Positions 10,386 through 21,231 are shown, numbered from the stretch's first letter. The stretch: DNA of 64,000 nucleotides from Anodontia alba (GCA_964016985.1 OZ024830.1:77434763-77498762), one strand, 5' to 3'. A program made the numbers and translations. Notes: generated from the letters alone by a model not told the origin.

Positions 10386-11512
10386 GCAATTTACAAGATT
10401 TGAAAGCAGTCTTTTGACCCAAGGTTCAGAATTCCTCGTCTGTAGTCGAGGAAAATCCATAAAACATTATTTTTCTAACCACATTTGAGTTAGTTCTATG
10501 AAAATATCAATACTTTTTGGTTGAAAAAAGTTCCTTATCTCGAGCTATCCTGTCAGTAAGGTAAGATTTGGTGCAAAGATATTATCAAACCTTTCACCCT
10601 ATCTGGAGCTATGAATTACTATGTTGCCATTCTGTCAGTGCAGTGCAGTGCAGTTTCAGTAGGGTGGAAAAAATGTTACCCTGACCAATCCACTGATTAT
10701 TTTGGCAAGAAAACCTGGAAACTAGGTACTGTAAATGTCAAAATATTTAAATATCTCTTCCATATCTTCTTTCCTCCATGCAAATGCTAGGGTTGACATA
10801 AGAATTGTAGTGGTTAGGCCATGAAAAATAGGTCATTGTCATAAAATGATGCCATATTGTTTGACCTGTTGTTTGGGAGGAAGTGTAAGCCAGGTAAGAC
10901 GATTGAAGGTGTAATAGTTATTTGGAAATAGACATGAATGCTAGGATTGAAGCAATTGTTGATGGATGGACAAACTGATGGCCAGATGGATGGGTAGGTT
11001 GATGGATGGGGTTCACAAAATACTTGGTGGAATGACAAACATAGGAGCAGTCTGATCAGGGGCTGCACTATTTGTAAATGCCATTTTGGAAGAAAAATGT
11101 GTGTACAAAAATTTAGGAAAATTGCTGTAAATAGTATGTTTATTTGTTTTCTTGGCTTAATAGGTAAATAAATGATAGAAAAATGTCAAAATGAAAAATA
11201 TAATCAACCAGAAAGACATCTGGCGAATTTGTTCTATTTACCTGCACTTATGAACAATAGAGAAAAGGGCACTTATGACATAATCAAACAGCAAACGCCC
11301 AGATCAGCCTGCATATTGATGCAGTCTGATCAGGGCCTTCATTGTTACCCACTAACAAAATCATTGGATAGTGAAGAATATATCAGCAAGAGTAAGGAAA
11401 CTTGATACACTTGGTAGATTCATTACCAAAACATACCTCTTCAAATATATTGAGAATTTACCTCCAAAAAATGAAAACTTTCAGATGAAAAATTCTGGTA
11501 GTTTTCATATTT
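10386..11512. other. No gene; scattered repeat fragments
   Basis: I see no supported gene. There is a short run of GTGCA repeats at about 10638, a GATGGATGG-rich stretch near 10965-11010, and a MITE-H-like hairpin remnant (CAGATCAGCCTGCATATTGA, then CAGTCTGATCAGGGCC) at 11300-11345. Confidence 0.5.
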
Positions 11513-11600
11513 CTGCTCAAAACATAGATTGTGGGTACTTGTTAGAACTGCCTCAGCAAGGCAGTTCTAACAAGTACCCACAATCTATGTTTTTGAGAAG
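11513..11600. mobile_element. MITE-B palindrome, variant B2
   Basis: Perfectly paired arms GATTGTGGGTACTTGTTAGA / TCTAACAAGTACCCACAATC around AACTGCCT...AGGCAGTT with a 5 nt loop. Distinct inner bases from standard MITE-B, changed on both arms. Flanked by AAACCCC segments shared with the copy at 41143-41252. Confidence 0.82.
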
Positions 11601-11663
11601 AAATAAAAAAATTAATGTATACCCCTGTATTTAAAACCCCAGTTTTACTGTATAAAAGTGGGG

Positions 11664-11842
11664 TTTAAGGGGGTCAAAACTGTATAGATGTGTTTTCATG
11701 ATGTCCTGCCATTTTTAAAAGGGAAAAAATTTTTGTGACTTCTTAAATGGGGGCAGACTCTTTCCTTTTGGAGTAGACCCCTTTTTAGAAAGGAGACAAA
11801 ACAGTTTGACAGTTACCTCCCCTGAAAGTATCCATTCCCACC
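11664..11842. mobile_element. MITE-F copy, partial
   Basis: Retains CTTTTGGAGTAGACCCCTTT, CAGTTACCTCCCCTGAAAGT and ATCCATTCCC; the left half is shortened. Confidence 0.62.
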
Positions 11843-12024
11843 TGGTCACTTGCTATGTTTTTTTGTTTTTTGTTTTTGTTTGCCCAAGAAATGGATTGTG
11901 GTATTTGTCCTAAAGTATTTAGAAAGACAGGCCTGGGCAAACAGTGTAGACCCAGATAGGATACAACAGGTTTTTGACTCATCAGTAGACAGTAAAATGG
12001 ACTTGTTCAGAGGTTAGGTCTGGA

Positions 12025-12343
12025 GTACAGTTGAAACTCATTGGCTCGAACACCGATGGCTCGTTTACCATGGCTGATTCAAACTCATTTTTGAGTTCCT
12101 AGGAAATTCTTCCGAGAGCTCAAGAAAACAAATATTTCAGGAAATGTTCTTATTTTATCATGAAATTGTATGTTGTGCTCATAAAAAGTACTCTCAACAT
12201 ACTATTATTATTTAGAAGATCGAAAATACTTCTCTAAATATTGCTATTGGCTTCCTGACCCGACGTTAGTGGCTCGAACTACTCACGTCTCGAACAAATT
12301 TCTATGGTCTGAAAGATGTTCGAGCCATTGAAGTTCAACTGTA
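12025..12343. mobile_element. MITE-P copy (TACAGTTGAA ends)
   Basis: Inverted ends TACAGTTGAAACTCATTGGC and CATTGAAGTTCAACTGTA, with CTCGAACACCGATGGCTCG just inside. TA-bounded, as for Tc1/mariner-type MITEs. The interior includes TTATTTTATCATGAAATTG and AAAGTACTCTCAACATAC, shared with 48486-49076. Confidence 0.75.
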
Positions 12344-12475
12344 GTATGGTATGTAACTAATATGTCCAGTACTTAGAGTAAATTTGGTATTACATTCTAC
12401 ACAGAACACCTCTAAAGGAGATAACTTTAAGTTTCTTTGAAGAAAATAAATTTATTTTAAAAGCTGACTCCTAAT

Positions 12476-12722
12476 ATTTAAAAGGAGTGGATATATATTG
12501 GTAGTTTTGTTGCCACTTTTACAAGGGACACAACTATTGTGACTTCCTGGTTGGTTTCATGCACACCAGTGTCCTTCTGAAAAGAGGTCTTCTCTAAAAG
12601 GGAAGAATTTGCTCCCTTGGGGAGCAAATTCTTCCATTTTAGAGTTGACCCCTTTACAGAAGGGATACAAAAACTATTATGACAAGAGTTGTCTCCCCTG
12701 AAAGTGTATCTATTCCCCTTAA
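12476..12722. mobile_element. MITE-F copy
   Basis: Right end CTATTCCCCTTAA with TTAA at 12719-12722. Central hairpin TTTGCTCCCTTGGGGAGCAA intact, arms AAAAGGGAAGAA / TTCTTCCATTTT. Confidence 0.75.
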
Positions 12723-13393
12723 ATTCAACATATAAATGCTTGAACCACTTGAGGTATTGTCATTATTTTGTGCTCTTGTATTAATTAGCAGAAATTGCTA
12801 AATATATAAAATGAGTAATTAGGATGAAATCCAGAGGAATTGTTAAGGAGGAGTATTTGTTGATAACTTTGGGATATTTTTAGCTCACCTGAGCCAAAGG
12901 CTCGAGGGGAGCTATTGTGATTACTCACTGTCCGTCGTTGTCTTCGTCGTCTATCTGTCCGTCTTTAAACAAATCTCCTTCTAAACCACAGAGCCAGTTT
13001 TAACCAAATTTCACAGGAATGACCCTTGGGTGGTACTGATTGAAAATTGTTCAAAGATTTGGAATCTTTGCAGGATTCTGGTTGCCATAGCAACAAAAAA
13101 AAAAAAATCTTCTTGTCAGAAACAACTGGACTGATTTCAGTATAATTTGGCAGAAATGTTCCTTTGGTGACACTCTACCAAGATTGTTCAAGCCATCATG
13201 ATTTGTCAAAAACATGGCCACCAGGGGGCGGGGCTTATTTTCCCTGTATACGAGGGCGTGTCAGTAAATAACCACCCTATCCCATATCCAATGGACCGAG
13301 ATGGTCACGATTTTCATGCTTTGTTTCAATATATGTTTTATACATGGGTACAAAATTGCACACATATCGAGTCATTCTTTAATAAGATATTGA

Positions 13394-14703
13394 ATGTCAA
13401 ACATGGCTAGTGATGCAAAGGCATGCTTTTCATCTAAAGTTGAGTACTGTGCTGTAATACAGTACTTGTATTTAAAAAGTAAAACAGGCAAGAAAATACA
13501 CGGCAAGTTAGCCGATGTTTATGGGTCTTCTGCACCATCTTATGCTCAGGTTAAATTCTGGGTAGGGGAATTCAAACGTGGTAGAACGTCTTTGAAGATG
13601 AAGCCAGGTCTGGACGCCCACTGGATGCCACCGACGAAGAAATGTGTAAGAAAGTTCGGGATCTGGTATACACGTACCTGGAGATCTGGTGTGAGATCTG
13701 CCATGCGTGCAGCAAGCCAGCTATCTGGAAGGGGGCCCACTGATGTGGATGTTGCCCCTGTACCTGCACGTTAATCAAAAATCCGATTATGATATGATTA
13801 TGATATGATCTGATAGGCAAATTCAGGTGGAAGAAATAGTGCAGGCATAGGCATTTCACATGGTAGCGTTTCAACAATCTTACATGATCGTTTAGGTATG
13901 CGCAAGCTAACAGCCCGTTGGGTCCTCAAATCCCTTAGCGATGAGCAAATGGCAACCAGAGCATCAGTATGCAGCACCTTATTGAAGCGTTTTAGGTCAA
14001 AAGATGATTTTCTTTTGCATCTGGTGACTGTAGATGAGACTAGGGTTCATTATTATGAGCCAGAGAATAAAGCTCAGAGTCGTCAGTGGGTAGGGCCTGG
14101 GTCTCCAAGGCTAAAGAAGTTCAAGACGCAACCATCTGCTGGCAAGGTGATGGCCACAGTATTTTGGGATGCAAAAGGCGTTATTATGTTGGACTTTTTA
14201 CTCAAGAGAAGTACAGTAACTGGAGTGTACTATGCAAACTTGTTAGACCAGCTGAGAACCGCCATCTGTGAAAAACGCCGAGGTAAACTCTCTAAAGGTG
14301 TTTTGCTGCAACAGGACAACGCGAGAGAACACACTTGCAAAGTTGCAATGGATGCTGTAGAGTGAAACGGGTATGAATTAATACCACATCCTGCCTATTT
14401 GCCTGACCTAGCTCCTAACGACTTCTTCCTATTCCCAAAATTGAATTAATACCACATCCTGCCTGTTTGCCAGACCTAGCTCCTAACGACTTCGTCCTAT
14501 TCCCAAACTTGAAAAAGGATATCCGTGGACTTCATTTCTGGTCTGATGAAGAAGTCGTGATGGCAGTTGAGGAGTGGGTCAGTGGAAAGGACCCTGACTT
14601 TTTCAGTTCTGGGCTGATGGCGCTTGAACACCATTGGTCTAAGTGCATCACACTAGAGGGTAATTACGTCGAAAAAGAAGAGGTGGATCTCAACTGGAAA
14701 TAA
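13394..14703 (+). pseudogene. mariner transposase, inactivated
   Basis: Three frames read across it. The N-terminal part (13394 to about 13590) has the helix-turn-helix region with SYAQVKFWVGEFKRGRTSL. From 13898 to 14365, WVLKSLSDEQ leads to TVDETRVHYYEPE (first catalytic Asp) and LLQQDNAREHT (second). From 14467, PDLAPNDFVLFPNLKKDI carries the third. If the in-frame TGA at 14363 is ignored, the spacing between second and third Asp is 34 residues, as in mariner D,D34D. Damage: a frameshift near 13590, further disruption at 13775-13897, the TGA, and a 68 bp duplication. It cannot make transposase. Confidence 0.88.
14373..14508 (+). repeat. 68 bp tandem duplication in transposase
   Basis: GAATTAATACCACATCCTGC occurs at 14375 and 14443, each followed by a copy of CTAGCTCCTAACGACTTC and CTATTCCCAAA. 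The copies differ at a few bases, so the duplication is not recent. It doubles the segment with the third catalytic Asp and shifts the frame. Confidence 0.85.
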
Positions 14704-15526
14704 GTTAGGCTGGTTACTTATTGACTCACCCTCGTATCTATATAGAAAACTTTAAAAAAAATCTTCTCGTCAGAAATCACTGGACCAATTTCAATATAAC
14801 TTGGCAGAAATTGTCCTTTGGTAACCATCTATCAAGATTGTTCAAGCCATCATGATTTGTCAAAAAAGACATGGCTGCCAGGGGGTGGGGCATATTTTCC
14901 CTAAATATCAAAATAGAAATTTTAAAAATCTTCTTGTCAGAACCACAGGACTAATTTCATATAAACGTGGCAGAAATGTTTACTTGGTGAAATATTGGAC
15001 CATCATGTGTGTCTTGATCATAAAATTTATACCAAAATCTTAAAGCAGTGAACTTGTGTCAGTACGCAAATCTCTTTGCTCAGGTGAGCAATATAGGACC
15101 ATCATGGTCCTCTTGTTTCTTATTTCTGAACAAAAACATATGTTGTGGGTACTGAGGCGCTTCTAATGAGTAATCGCAACATACATTTTTAAGGAGGAAT
15201 AAGACAAATTATCCCAGAATTATCACCAAATCCACCTCCTTAACAATTCCTCTGATGAACCTATCTCTCTGTATAAAAAAGGAATGTCATACTGAACATA
15301 GAGAAAAAAAGCCCTTACACCTTATGCATACAGCCAGGACCCAGCTGCTCGCCAAGAAAGGAAATTGGATTACAGCAGTGTCACAACCCCTCATTCTGAA
15401 GTGGATAAAAACTCCATATTTCCAGTATCTTTTACATAACTCAATTAGGTAGAAGTAACATGAAAGTGATTCTCACTAATTCTTATCTTTGAAATCAAAT
15501 GGTCTATGCCATGTGAAAATATGCCT

Positions 15527-15620
15527 TTGGGATATACCCAGATCAGACTGCACATCAGTGCTGTCTGATCAGGGCCTTGGCTGTCCATTTACAGAATCAT
15601 TGAATATTGTAGAATATATT
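15527..15620. repeat. MITE-H hairpin remnant
   Basis: CCCAGATCAGACTGCACATC with CTGTCTGATCAGGGCC, then the family tail AGAATCATTGAATA. Full-length relative at 24325-24640. 15256-15526 shows nothing else I can support. Confidence 0.55.
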
Positions 15621-15744
15621 GTGTACAGTAAAAGTCAGTATCAGATTGTTTGGCTTCACTGTCTGATCAGTGAATCTCTACTGTGCCATAGCTTCAGATT
15701 ATTAAAGGTGTTTTTTTTTTTTCAAACAAAAAGCATTGGTCTTA

Positions 15745-15862
15745 TATTCTTATTTCTCAAGGAAAACATATATTGTGGGTACTTGTTAGAAGTGCCTCAC
15801 CGAGGCGCTTCTATTGAGTACCCACAACATATGTTTTCATGGAGAAATAAGAGAAATATCAT
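15745..15862. mobile_element. MITE-B palindrome
   Basis: Arms AACATATATTGTGGGTACTT / AGTACCCACAACATATGTTT around GTGCCTCACCGAGGCGC. TTATTTCTC and GAGAAATAAGA at the ends. A few unpaired sites. Confidence 0.8.
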
Positions 15863-16050
15863 GTGGATACCCCTCTTATCTGCCGCTATGTAAAAATACT
15901 GTTTGTATATGCTTATAAAACACCTTTTCTAATGACATGGTGGTTTGAATAATTTACTTATCATCTGATCTAATGTAGATAACAAATACCTGGCCCACCT
16001 AACAGACTTACTGCCAAAAACGCCACTGTGGCTACAGATAAATAGCCTTT

Positions 16051-16275
16051 ATTACAACTTAACACATGGGCAAAAATTTCAGCAGAAGATAGTTTGAAAT
16101 ATTTTTTCCAGAAAATAGGGTTTGACACTTCATGCAAATTATTTCCAAAGAGAGCAAATTCTTTCCTTTTAAAGTAGATCCCTTTTCAGGAGCTTGGTGT
16201 GCAGGAGAACAAACAAGAAGTCACAAAATTTGCCTCCCTTGTGAAAAATGGCAGAAAAATTCACCTTATTTAATA
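16051..16275. mobile_element. Chimera of MITE-E left arm and MITE-F right arm
   Basis: Starts as MITE-E (AAAAATTTCAGCAGAAGA, then ACTTCATGCAAATTATTTCC) and switches near the palindrome centre to MITE-F (AGAGCAAATTCTTTCC, GTGTGCAGGAGAACAAAC, GTCACAAAATTTGCCTCCC). Confidence 0.68.
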
Positions 16276-16277
16276 AG

Positions 16278-16906
16278 GACTGAATCTTTATTTCATCATG
16301 GCAACTTCTCTGTGACATTAAATGAATCTTTATTTCATCATGACAACTGCTATGTGATATTAAATGAATCTTTATTTCATTGAAACAACTTCTATGTGAC
16401 ATTAAATGAATCTTTATTTTATCATGATAACTTCTATGTGACATTAATATGAATCTTTATTTCATCAAGACAACTTCTCTTTGACATGGAATGAATCTTT
16501 ATTTCATCACCACAAACTTTTCTCTGTGGCATTAAATGAATCGTTATTTTGTCATGACAACTTCTCTGTGATATTTAATGAATCTTCACTTCATCATAAC
16601 AAACTTCTCTGTGACATTAAATGAATCTTTATTTTATCATGACAGCTTCTCTGTGACATTATATGAATCTTTATTTCATCATGACAACTTCTTTGTGACA
16701 ATAAATGAATCTTTATTTCATCGTAACTTCTCTGTGACATTATATGAATCTTTATTTCATCATGACAACTTCTCTGTGACAGTAAAAGAATCTTTATTTC
16801 ATCATGACAATCTGCCACTCTGTGACATTAAAAGAATCTTTATTTCATCATAACTTTTCTTTTTCATTAAATGTCACAGAGAAGTTGTCATGATGAAATA
16901 AAGATT
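16278..16906 (+). repeat. 42 bp minisatellite ending in an inverted unit
   Basis: About 14 direct units of ~42 bp with GAATCTTTATTTCATCATGA and CAACTTCTCTGTGACATTAA, from 16278 to about 16860. One inverted unit follows at 16865-16906 (TTTAATGTCACAGAGAAGTT, then ATGATGAAATAAAGATT). Open frames in both directions reflect the period being a multiple of three; I do not call them genes. Confidence 0.9.
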
Positions 16907-17377
16907 TGGTCTGTGTCTACTATTTAGACAAGTGCTTCAAGCTTTATTACTGACTATTAGCATCAGAAATGCACTGCAATTACCCATTTGATACACAGAC
17001 TGTGGAAAGACAAGACTTAATTAACAGAATTTCTTCAACTCGTTTTATGTATCAAATTTTCAATTTTAGCTCATTGAATGATTTTCCAGAAGAGCTTCTC
17101 ATGTGAATATGTCACCCCTTGTGTCCATTGTTCTGTCTTCCATCCATGCTTGTTGTAACTTCTCCTTTGAGACTATTGGGTGGTTTTCTTGAAACTTGCC
17201 TGACATGTTTCAGACACTCAAGGTAGGGTTGTGTCTAAATGAAGCTACTTACTTTCTATCAACCTGTATAGCAAGCAATTATTATATTTAGTTTTCTCAT
17301 TACCACAGTTCTTCCAAGACTACTGGAGGAATTTTGTCAGAACTTTGCAAAAGTATTCATCTCGTGATCTATCGGGC
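16907..17377. other. No recognisable feature
   Basis: Intronic AT-rich sequence of nucleoredoxin intron 2. No exon, TIR or repeated family is evident. 17150-17270 weakly resembles a Helitron core unit. Confidence 0.4.
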
Positions 17378-17570
17378 TTCATAGCTCAGTTGGTAGCTTG
17401 TCTGACTACAGGCCCAGGGGTCACAAGTTTGAATCCAAGCTAAGCCACATAACTTCCAAAGAGTATGATCATGAAATCATTTTCTACAGTCATTCTCCCA
17501 CTTCTGTGATTCAAGAAGGGCAGTTGTCATTTATTGGCAAAAATATGTTCACAAGTACTAGTTAGTATTG

Positions 17571-17926
17571 GGTTCCATATTCAATCTAATTACCCCACAT
17601 ACCCCTATAAGCGCACAGTCAAGCAATTCCATACTCTTCGGATTACAGCTAGTGTACTGTTTGGCTACTTCTTTATAAAGGCATATGCTGTGGGTACCCA
17701 TTTGAAATGCATCGACTTGTCGATGCAATTCAAATGAGTACCCACAACATATGCTTTTATAAAGAAATTCAGAATAAAATGGCATAAACAGCATCTAATA
17801 AGTTCTTTGCTGATCTTTTTTAAGTGTACCTTTTAGTAGGCAGATACATATTTTACCACAAGTGTTTTCCAGTAATTTTGAAAAACCTAAGCGCACAGTG
17901 TGGTAATTAGGTCGAATACGGTAATT
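17571..17926. mobile_element. MITE-K copy inside SINE-1
   Basis: Left end CCATATTCAATCTAATTACC; right end GTGGTAATTAGGTCGAATAC. AAGCGCACAG occurs in inverted positions at both ends. Carries a MITE-B-type palindrome. Confidence 0.75.
17663..17771. repeat. MITE-B-type palindrome, divergent centre
   Basis: Arms CATATGCTGTGGGTACCCAT / GAGTACCCACAACATATGCT around GCATCGACTTGTCGATGC. The centre is unlike other MITE-B copies yet still pairs. Confidence 0.78.
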
Positions 17927-18039
17927 GTCTAGAGTTCTAAGCCTGCCCAGGAAAAGGTGTGTGAACGTTAACTGTCTGGCTCAACATGAGCTTTATAGTG
18001 TAGACTGGATTGTAAACTCAAACTCCTCTTATGATCTGG

Positions 18040-18671
18040 TTTGTTTAAATGAAATTCATGCCAGTCTGATATAAACCAATTGCTGTATGATGGTCATTAT
18101 GAAAACTGAAAATCACCCATAGCTTATCAGTGTTACAATTTTATATAACCCTTATATCCTGCTGCAATTTCTTCTGATCAGGGTCTTTTGAAGGAGTACC
18201 CTTGCATGACCACCCTTTATTTCCCTCACTTTAGACTCGCATATGTTATGTACCAATGGACAGGCATGTCATTTGACTATTACTTGATAAAAAATAAGAA
18301 CACCAACTAGCGCCATATGTGACTGTTGCAGGAAAGATTTGACAACTTGCATTGATACAGCTACCATTTGTGTACATTTATCACCAGAAGTTGTGTAAGC
18401 AGAGTCAGCTTGGTTGGCACTGGAGCCTATATGATCAGATAAGGTTGCGACCGAAAAAACAGAAAGTAGTGAAATTTGACTGATTTTTAGAGATTTATTT
18501 CATTGTTTGGCCTTGAATGCAGACAAACGAAGGTTTGTGTTAAAGTACTTGTACATCCCCACCCCTGTCTGACAACCTAGAACTAAAGTGTTTCTAGAGG
18601 TCCTGTGATGCATTCAAATCTGCCTACCCGCTGAAAGCTAAAATAGACAAGAGTTACTATCACATCAATGC
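18040..18671. other. No recognisable feature
   Basis: No exon or known repeat identified in this part of intron 2. Confidence 0.4.
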
Positions 18672-18790
18672 ATCATGTAGTGTCAAAAGCTATTTCCTGG
18701 GGAAATGATTTTCATGAAATGTCAACCCAGATTTACATGAAGTTTCAAACCCTATTTTCAGGGAGAAAAAAAGAAGGCTGGTTGAGTGCT
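18672..18790. mobile_element. MITE-E copy, decayed
   Basis: ATTTTCATGAAATGTCAACC and ACATGAAGTTTCAAACCC with TATTTTCAGGGAGAAAAA; outer ends lost. Nothing else is recognised up to 18950. Confidence 0.5.
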
Positions 18791-18951
18791 AAATATAAAT
18801 TTTTAGACCAAAATTAGCTCTTTCCCACCCCCATTGGGATTCAGTATTTTTTTCATGCTGTTGGTAATCAAACAGTAATGCTTTGTTACCTGTAAAATAC
18901 CTGTAGCTTCAGATTAGCTGCTTTTTGTCATCCAAAAAGTATTCATATTTT

Positions 18952-19056
18952 TTTTTATTTCTTTACAAAAACATATGTTGTGGGTACTCATTAGAAGCAC
19001 CTCACTGAGGTGCTTCTAATGAGTACAAAAACATATGTTTTTGTGAAGAAATAAAC
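18952..19056. mobile_element. MITE-B palindrome
   Basis: ACTCATTAGAAGCACCTC / GAGGTGCTTCTAATGAGT pair perfectly around ACT. Outer arms TTTCTTTACAAAAACATA / ATGTTTTTGTGAAGAAATAA. The right arm has lost CCACAAC. Confidence 0.8.
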
Positions 19057-19461
19057 AAAATATTTATCTGGATACATCCTCTCATCTGGCACTATGGACA
19101 CCTGCATATATAATTGGCAAGATCATTAGAAAGTCATTCCAATTAATTCTCACCAGCAGTGTTTGTGATGAGAGAGGTAATTTTACCGACAAGGTTTCCG
19201 ATAAGAAAGGATCGACAGATATAGATTTTTTTCTCACTATTTGAAAACATTGTCTGTATCTCATAGTAATGTTTCTGTAAAACATTCCTTCCGGTAGTTT
19301 ACAACACTTTCTTTTTATGTTAAAAAATATCCAGTAATACTGATTGGAGTGCTGTATTCAGTCAGTCCCACTTTAAATGAAACATATCTCTTGCATGGAA
19401 ATAATGGATATAATGGTTAAATTATTTATTTTTTGGGGTGACATTTTTGATAAAAACATCA

Positions 19462-19707
19462 GGGCCCAGTTGTTCAAAGCTAACGACATCGTTAGTTAAC
19501 GATTCGTTAAAATTTACATCGAGTGATACGCAAATATGCTGAAATTTTTTGCTGAAAAAATGTGAGTAGCTTTTGCAGTGCAAAAGCTACTCACATTTTT
19601 TCAGCAAAAAATATCAGAATAATGTATATTGAATCTGCTAAAACAGTTAACGAAATGACCCTTAACGACGTTGTTAAGCTAACGACGCTTTGAACAACTG
19701 GGCCCAG
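19462..19707. mobile_element. MITE-J copy, complete
   Basis: Ends GGGCCCAGTTGTTCAAAGC and GCTTTGAACAACTGGGCCC are exact inverted repeats. Inside are repeated CGTTAGTTAACGATTCGTTA motifs and a central hairpin TGAGTAGCTTTTGCAGTGCA / TGCAAAAGCTACTCA. Nothing recognised in 19057-19461. Confidence 0.88.
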
Positions 19708-19862
19708 GTTAAAAGATCCGGTGCACCATATGCTTACTGGAGAAATAAGAAATTATCTCAACATATCTAGTGCTTTGACTGTTACCTGTAAATAATTGGC
19801 AAGATTATTAGAGAAGTTGTTCCAATAATTCACCTGTTCTAACTTGCTTTCATTCACTACAT

Positions 19863-19918
19863 CTTTTTTTTTTTTTTTTTTTTGCTTTTTTTTTTTTTTT
19901 TTTTTTTGTTTTTGTTTT
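19863..19918 (+). repeat. Poly-T tract
   Basis: About 50 bases almost wholly T, broken by GC and G. Minus-strand frames rich in Lys here are artefacts. 19919-20460 shows only a weak hairpin remnant near 20345-20405. Confidence 0.9.
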
Positions 19919-20460
19919 GTTTTGCAAAACTTGCTGATTTTTTTGCAAGCTATAGGCAAAATTGGGGCAATACAAATGAGGGATATTATTTACCTTAATT
20001 AGTTTGACACCTTTCATAACTCCAGATAAGAGCTAGGGTTAAATCCCTGAGCCTTAACATGCTTATCCTTTAAGTGTAAGGATGGTGGTAAGGGCCAATT
20101 GTACTTGAAGCAGATGGGGCAAGAGGGGTCATGTTAGTTGTTTTTCTGTTTCTGCTCTGTCATCCTCTTTTCTTTCTTTTGCTCTTCTCTGCTAGCTCTT
20201 CTATCTCTTTTCTCCCTTTCTCTCGGAGATAAAACAAAATGACAAACAAGGGCTGATGCATCATAAAACAGGACTGAAAACCATGCCTGTCCAAAAATTA
20301 AAAAAAAACTCTTACTACCATGTGATGGGATTGGATAGCAGCAAATAGTTTAGACCCAGATTAAATTGCTCCTTATGGAGCTTTTTGATTGGGGTCTGCA
20401 CTGCTCGCTTTGTCAGCAAAATTACCTTTGATATAGTATTCAATAGACTCAGTCAGACAT

Positions 20461-20795
20461 GCATCCAACTGCACCACTGAGGCTGAAACTCGAGTTTCAG
20501 CCTCAGTGGCGCAGTTGGATGCACATCTGACTGGTGATCAAGAGGCCACAGGTTCGATCCTCTCCAGGTCTGTTAACATTCTTTTGAGATTCATTATGAA
20601 ATACTTTCTATGGTCTTTCTATCCCTTCCCCAGATTCAAGAAGTGTCAGTTTCTGGCAAAAGAATGTGCACAAGTACTGGTTAACCACTTAGAGGGCTAA
20701 GCCTGCCCAGGAAAAGTGTGTAGGTAAACTGACCAGCTAGACATGACCTTAAAAGTGTTGTTGAGGGCCGTTAAACTCCAAACCAACCAACCAGT
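20461..20795 (+). mobile_element. SINE-1 copy with inverted head
   Basis: tRNA-like head: CTCAGTGGCGCAGTTGGAT (A box) and CACAGGTTCGATCC (B box), then the SINE-1 body and a tail ending ACCAACCAACC. The first ~30 bp (20494-20522) are preceded by their inverted copy (20461-20490) around CTCGAG. The short frame through it is a SINE translation. Confidence 0.83.
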
Positions 20796-21231
20796 TCACT
20801 GTTTCAGACTGTGTCCTTTGAAGTGTCAAATATAATCTGTAAATAGGGATCTTTTGGAAGCAGAGAACTCCTCACAGAAGCCAACTAATCTGGATCTACA
20901 TTGTTTGCAAAAGCAGGGCATATCCTGTGGTCAGCAAGACTAGGGTTAATCAAGAATAGGGATGTAAATTTCAAAAAATTGCTCACAACCTCTCCATCCC
21001 ATCTGCCCATGTCCCTCCCCCACCCTCTCAATCCACCCACACCACAAAGCTCCAGACAAAATGCAGCATCTAAGTAGTTTTTAGACACATCAACATGTCG
21101 TAAATGGAGTTACTTAAATTTTAGGACAGGTACGGTAGAGAGTTACGGTGTTCCAATATTTATAGTAAATATGGCTTATCTAGTGGATGCGGGCGGCTGA
21201 GGCTGTCAGAGCAGATAATTGAGTTGAATTT

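Larger units (their letters stand above)
13248..14737 (+). mobile_element. mariner transposon, near full length
   Basis: Terminal inverted repeats TACGAGGGCGTGTCAGTAAA (left) and, reversed, TACGAGGGTGAGTCAATAAG (right), with TA at the outer edges. About 1.49 kb. Inserted in the core of the Helitron-like element: core sequence resumes immediately after the right TIR. Confidence 0.88.
12877..15116 (+). mobile_element. Helitron-like element containing a mariner
   Basis: 5' TTTTTAGCTCACCTGAGCC with the paired CAAAGGCTCGAGGGGAGCT. Core units ACTGGACTGATTTCAGTATA / TTCAAGCCATCATGATTTGT recur after the mariner. 3' TTTGCTCAGGTGAGCAATAT, then hairpin GGACCATCATGGTCC and TCTTGTTT. The subterminal inverted repeat GCTCACCTGAGC is exact. 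Confidence 0.78.
12828..15255. mobile_element. Extended MITE-B interrupted by nested insertions
   Basis: Left arm GAGGAATTGTTAAGGAGGAG with GATAACTTTGGGATA (12834-12876). Right part AACATATGTTGTGGGTACTG...CCCAGAATTATC and CACCTCCTTAACAATTCCTC (15130-15253). The arms pair, so a single palindromic element was split by the 2.2 kb Helitron-like insertion. Confidence 0.72.
17378..18030 (+). mobile_element. SINE-1 copy, interrupted by MITE-K
   Basis: SINE-1 starts with a tRNA-like head: here TAGCTCAGTTGGTAG (A box) and AAGTTTGAATCC (B box). The body contains TCATGAAAT, GATTCAAGAAGGGCAGTTGT, ATGTGCACAAGTACTGGTT and CTAAGCCTGCCCAG, and the tail has ACATGA...TAAACTC. The body is split at about 17570 and resumes at about 17927. 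Confidence 0.78.

Noticed and set aside
16169..16853. Repetitive peptides (HDEIKIHLMSQRSC-like and ESLFHHDNFSVTLN-like)
   Set aside because: Translations of a 42 bp minisatellite on both strands. The period keeps frames open by chance, with no start context or splice sites.
17380..17450. Possible tRNA gene (A-box and B-box-like sequence)
   Set aside because: The head is followed by the SINE-1 body seen in many copies, and the cloverleaf is imperfect. It is a tRNA-derived SINE.
20506..20700. 64-codon frame starting MAQLDAHLTGDQEATGSI
   Set aside because: It reads straight through the SINE-1 tRNA-like head and body.
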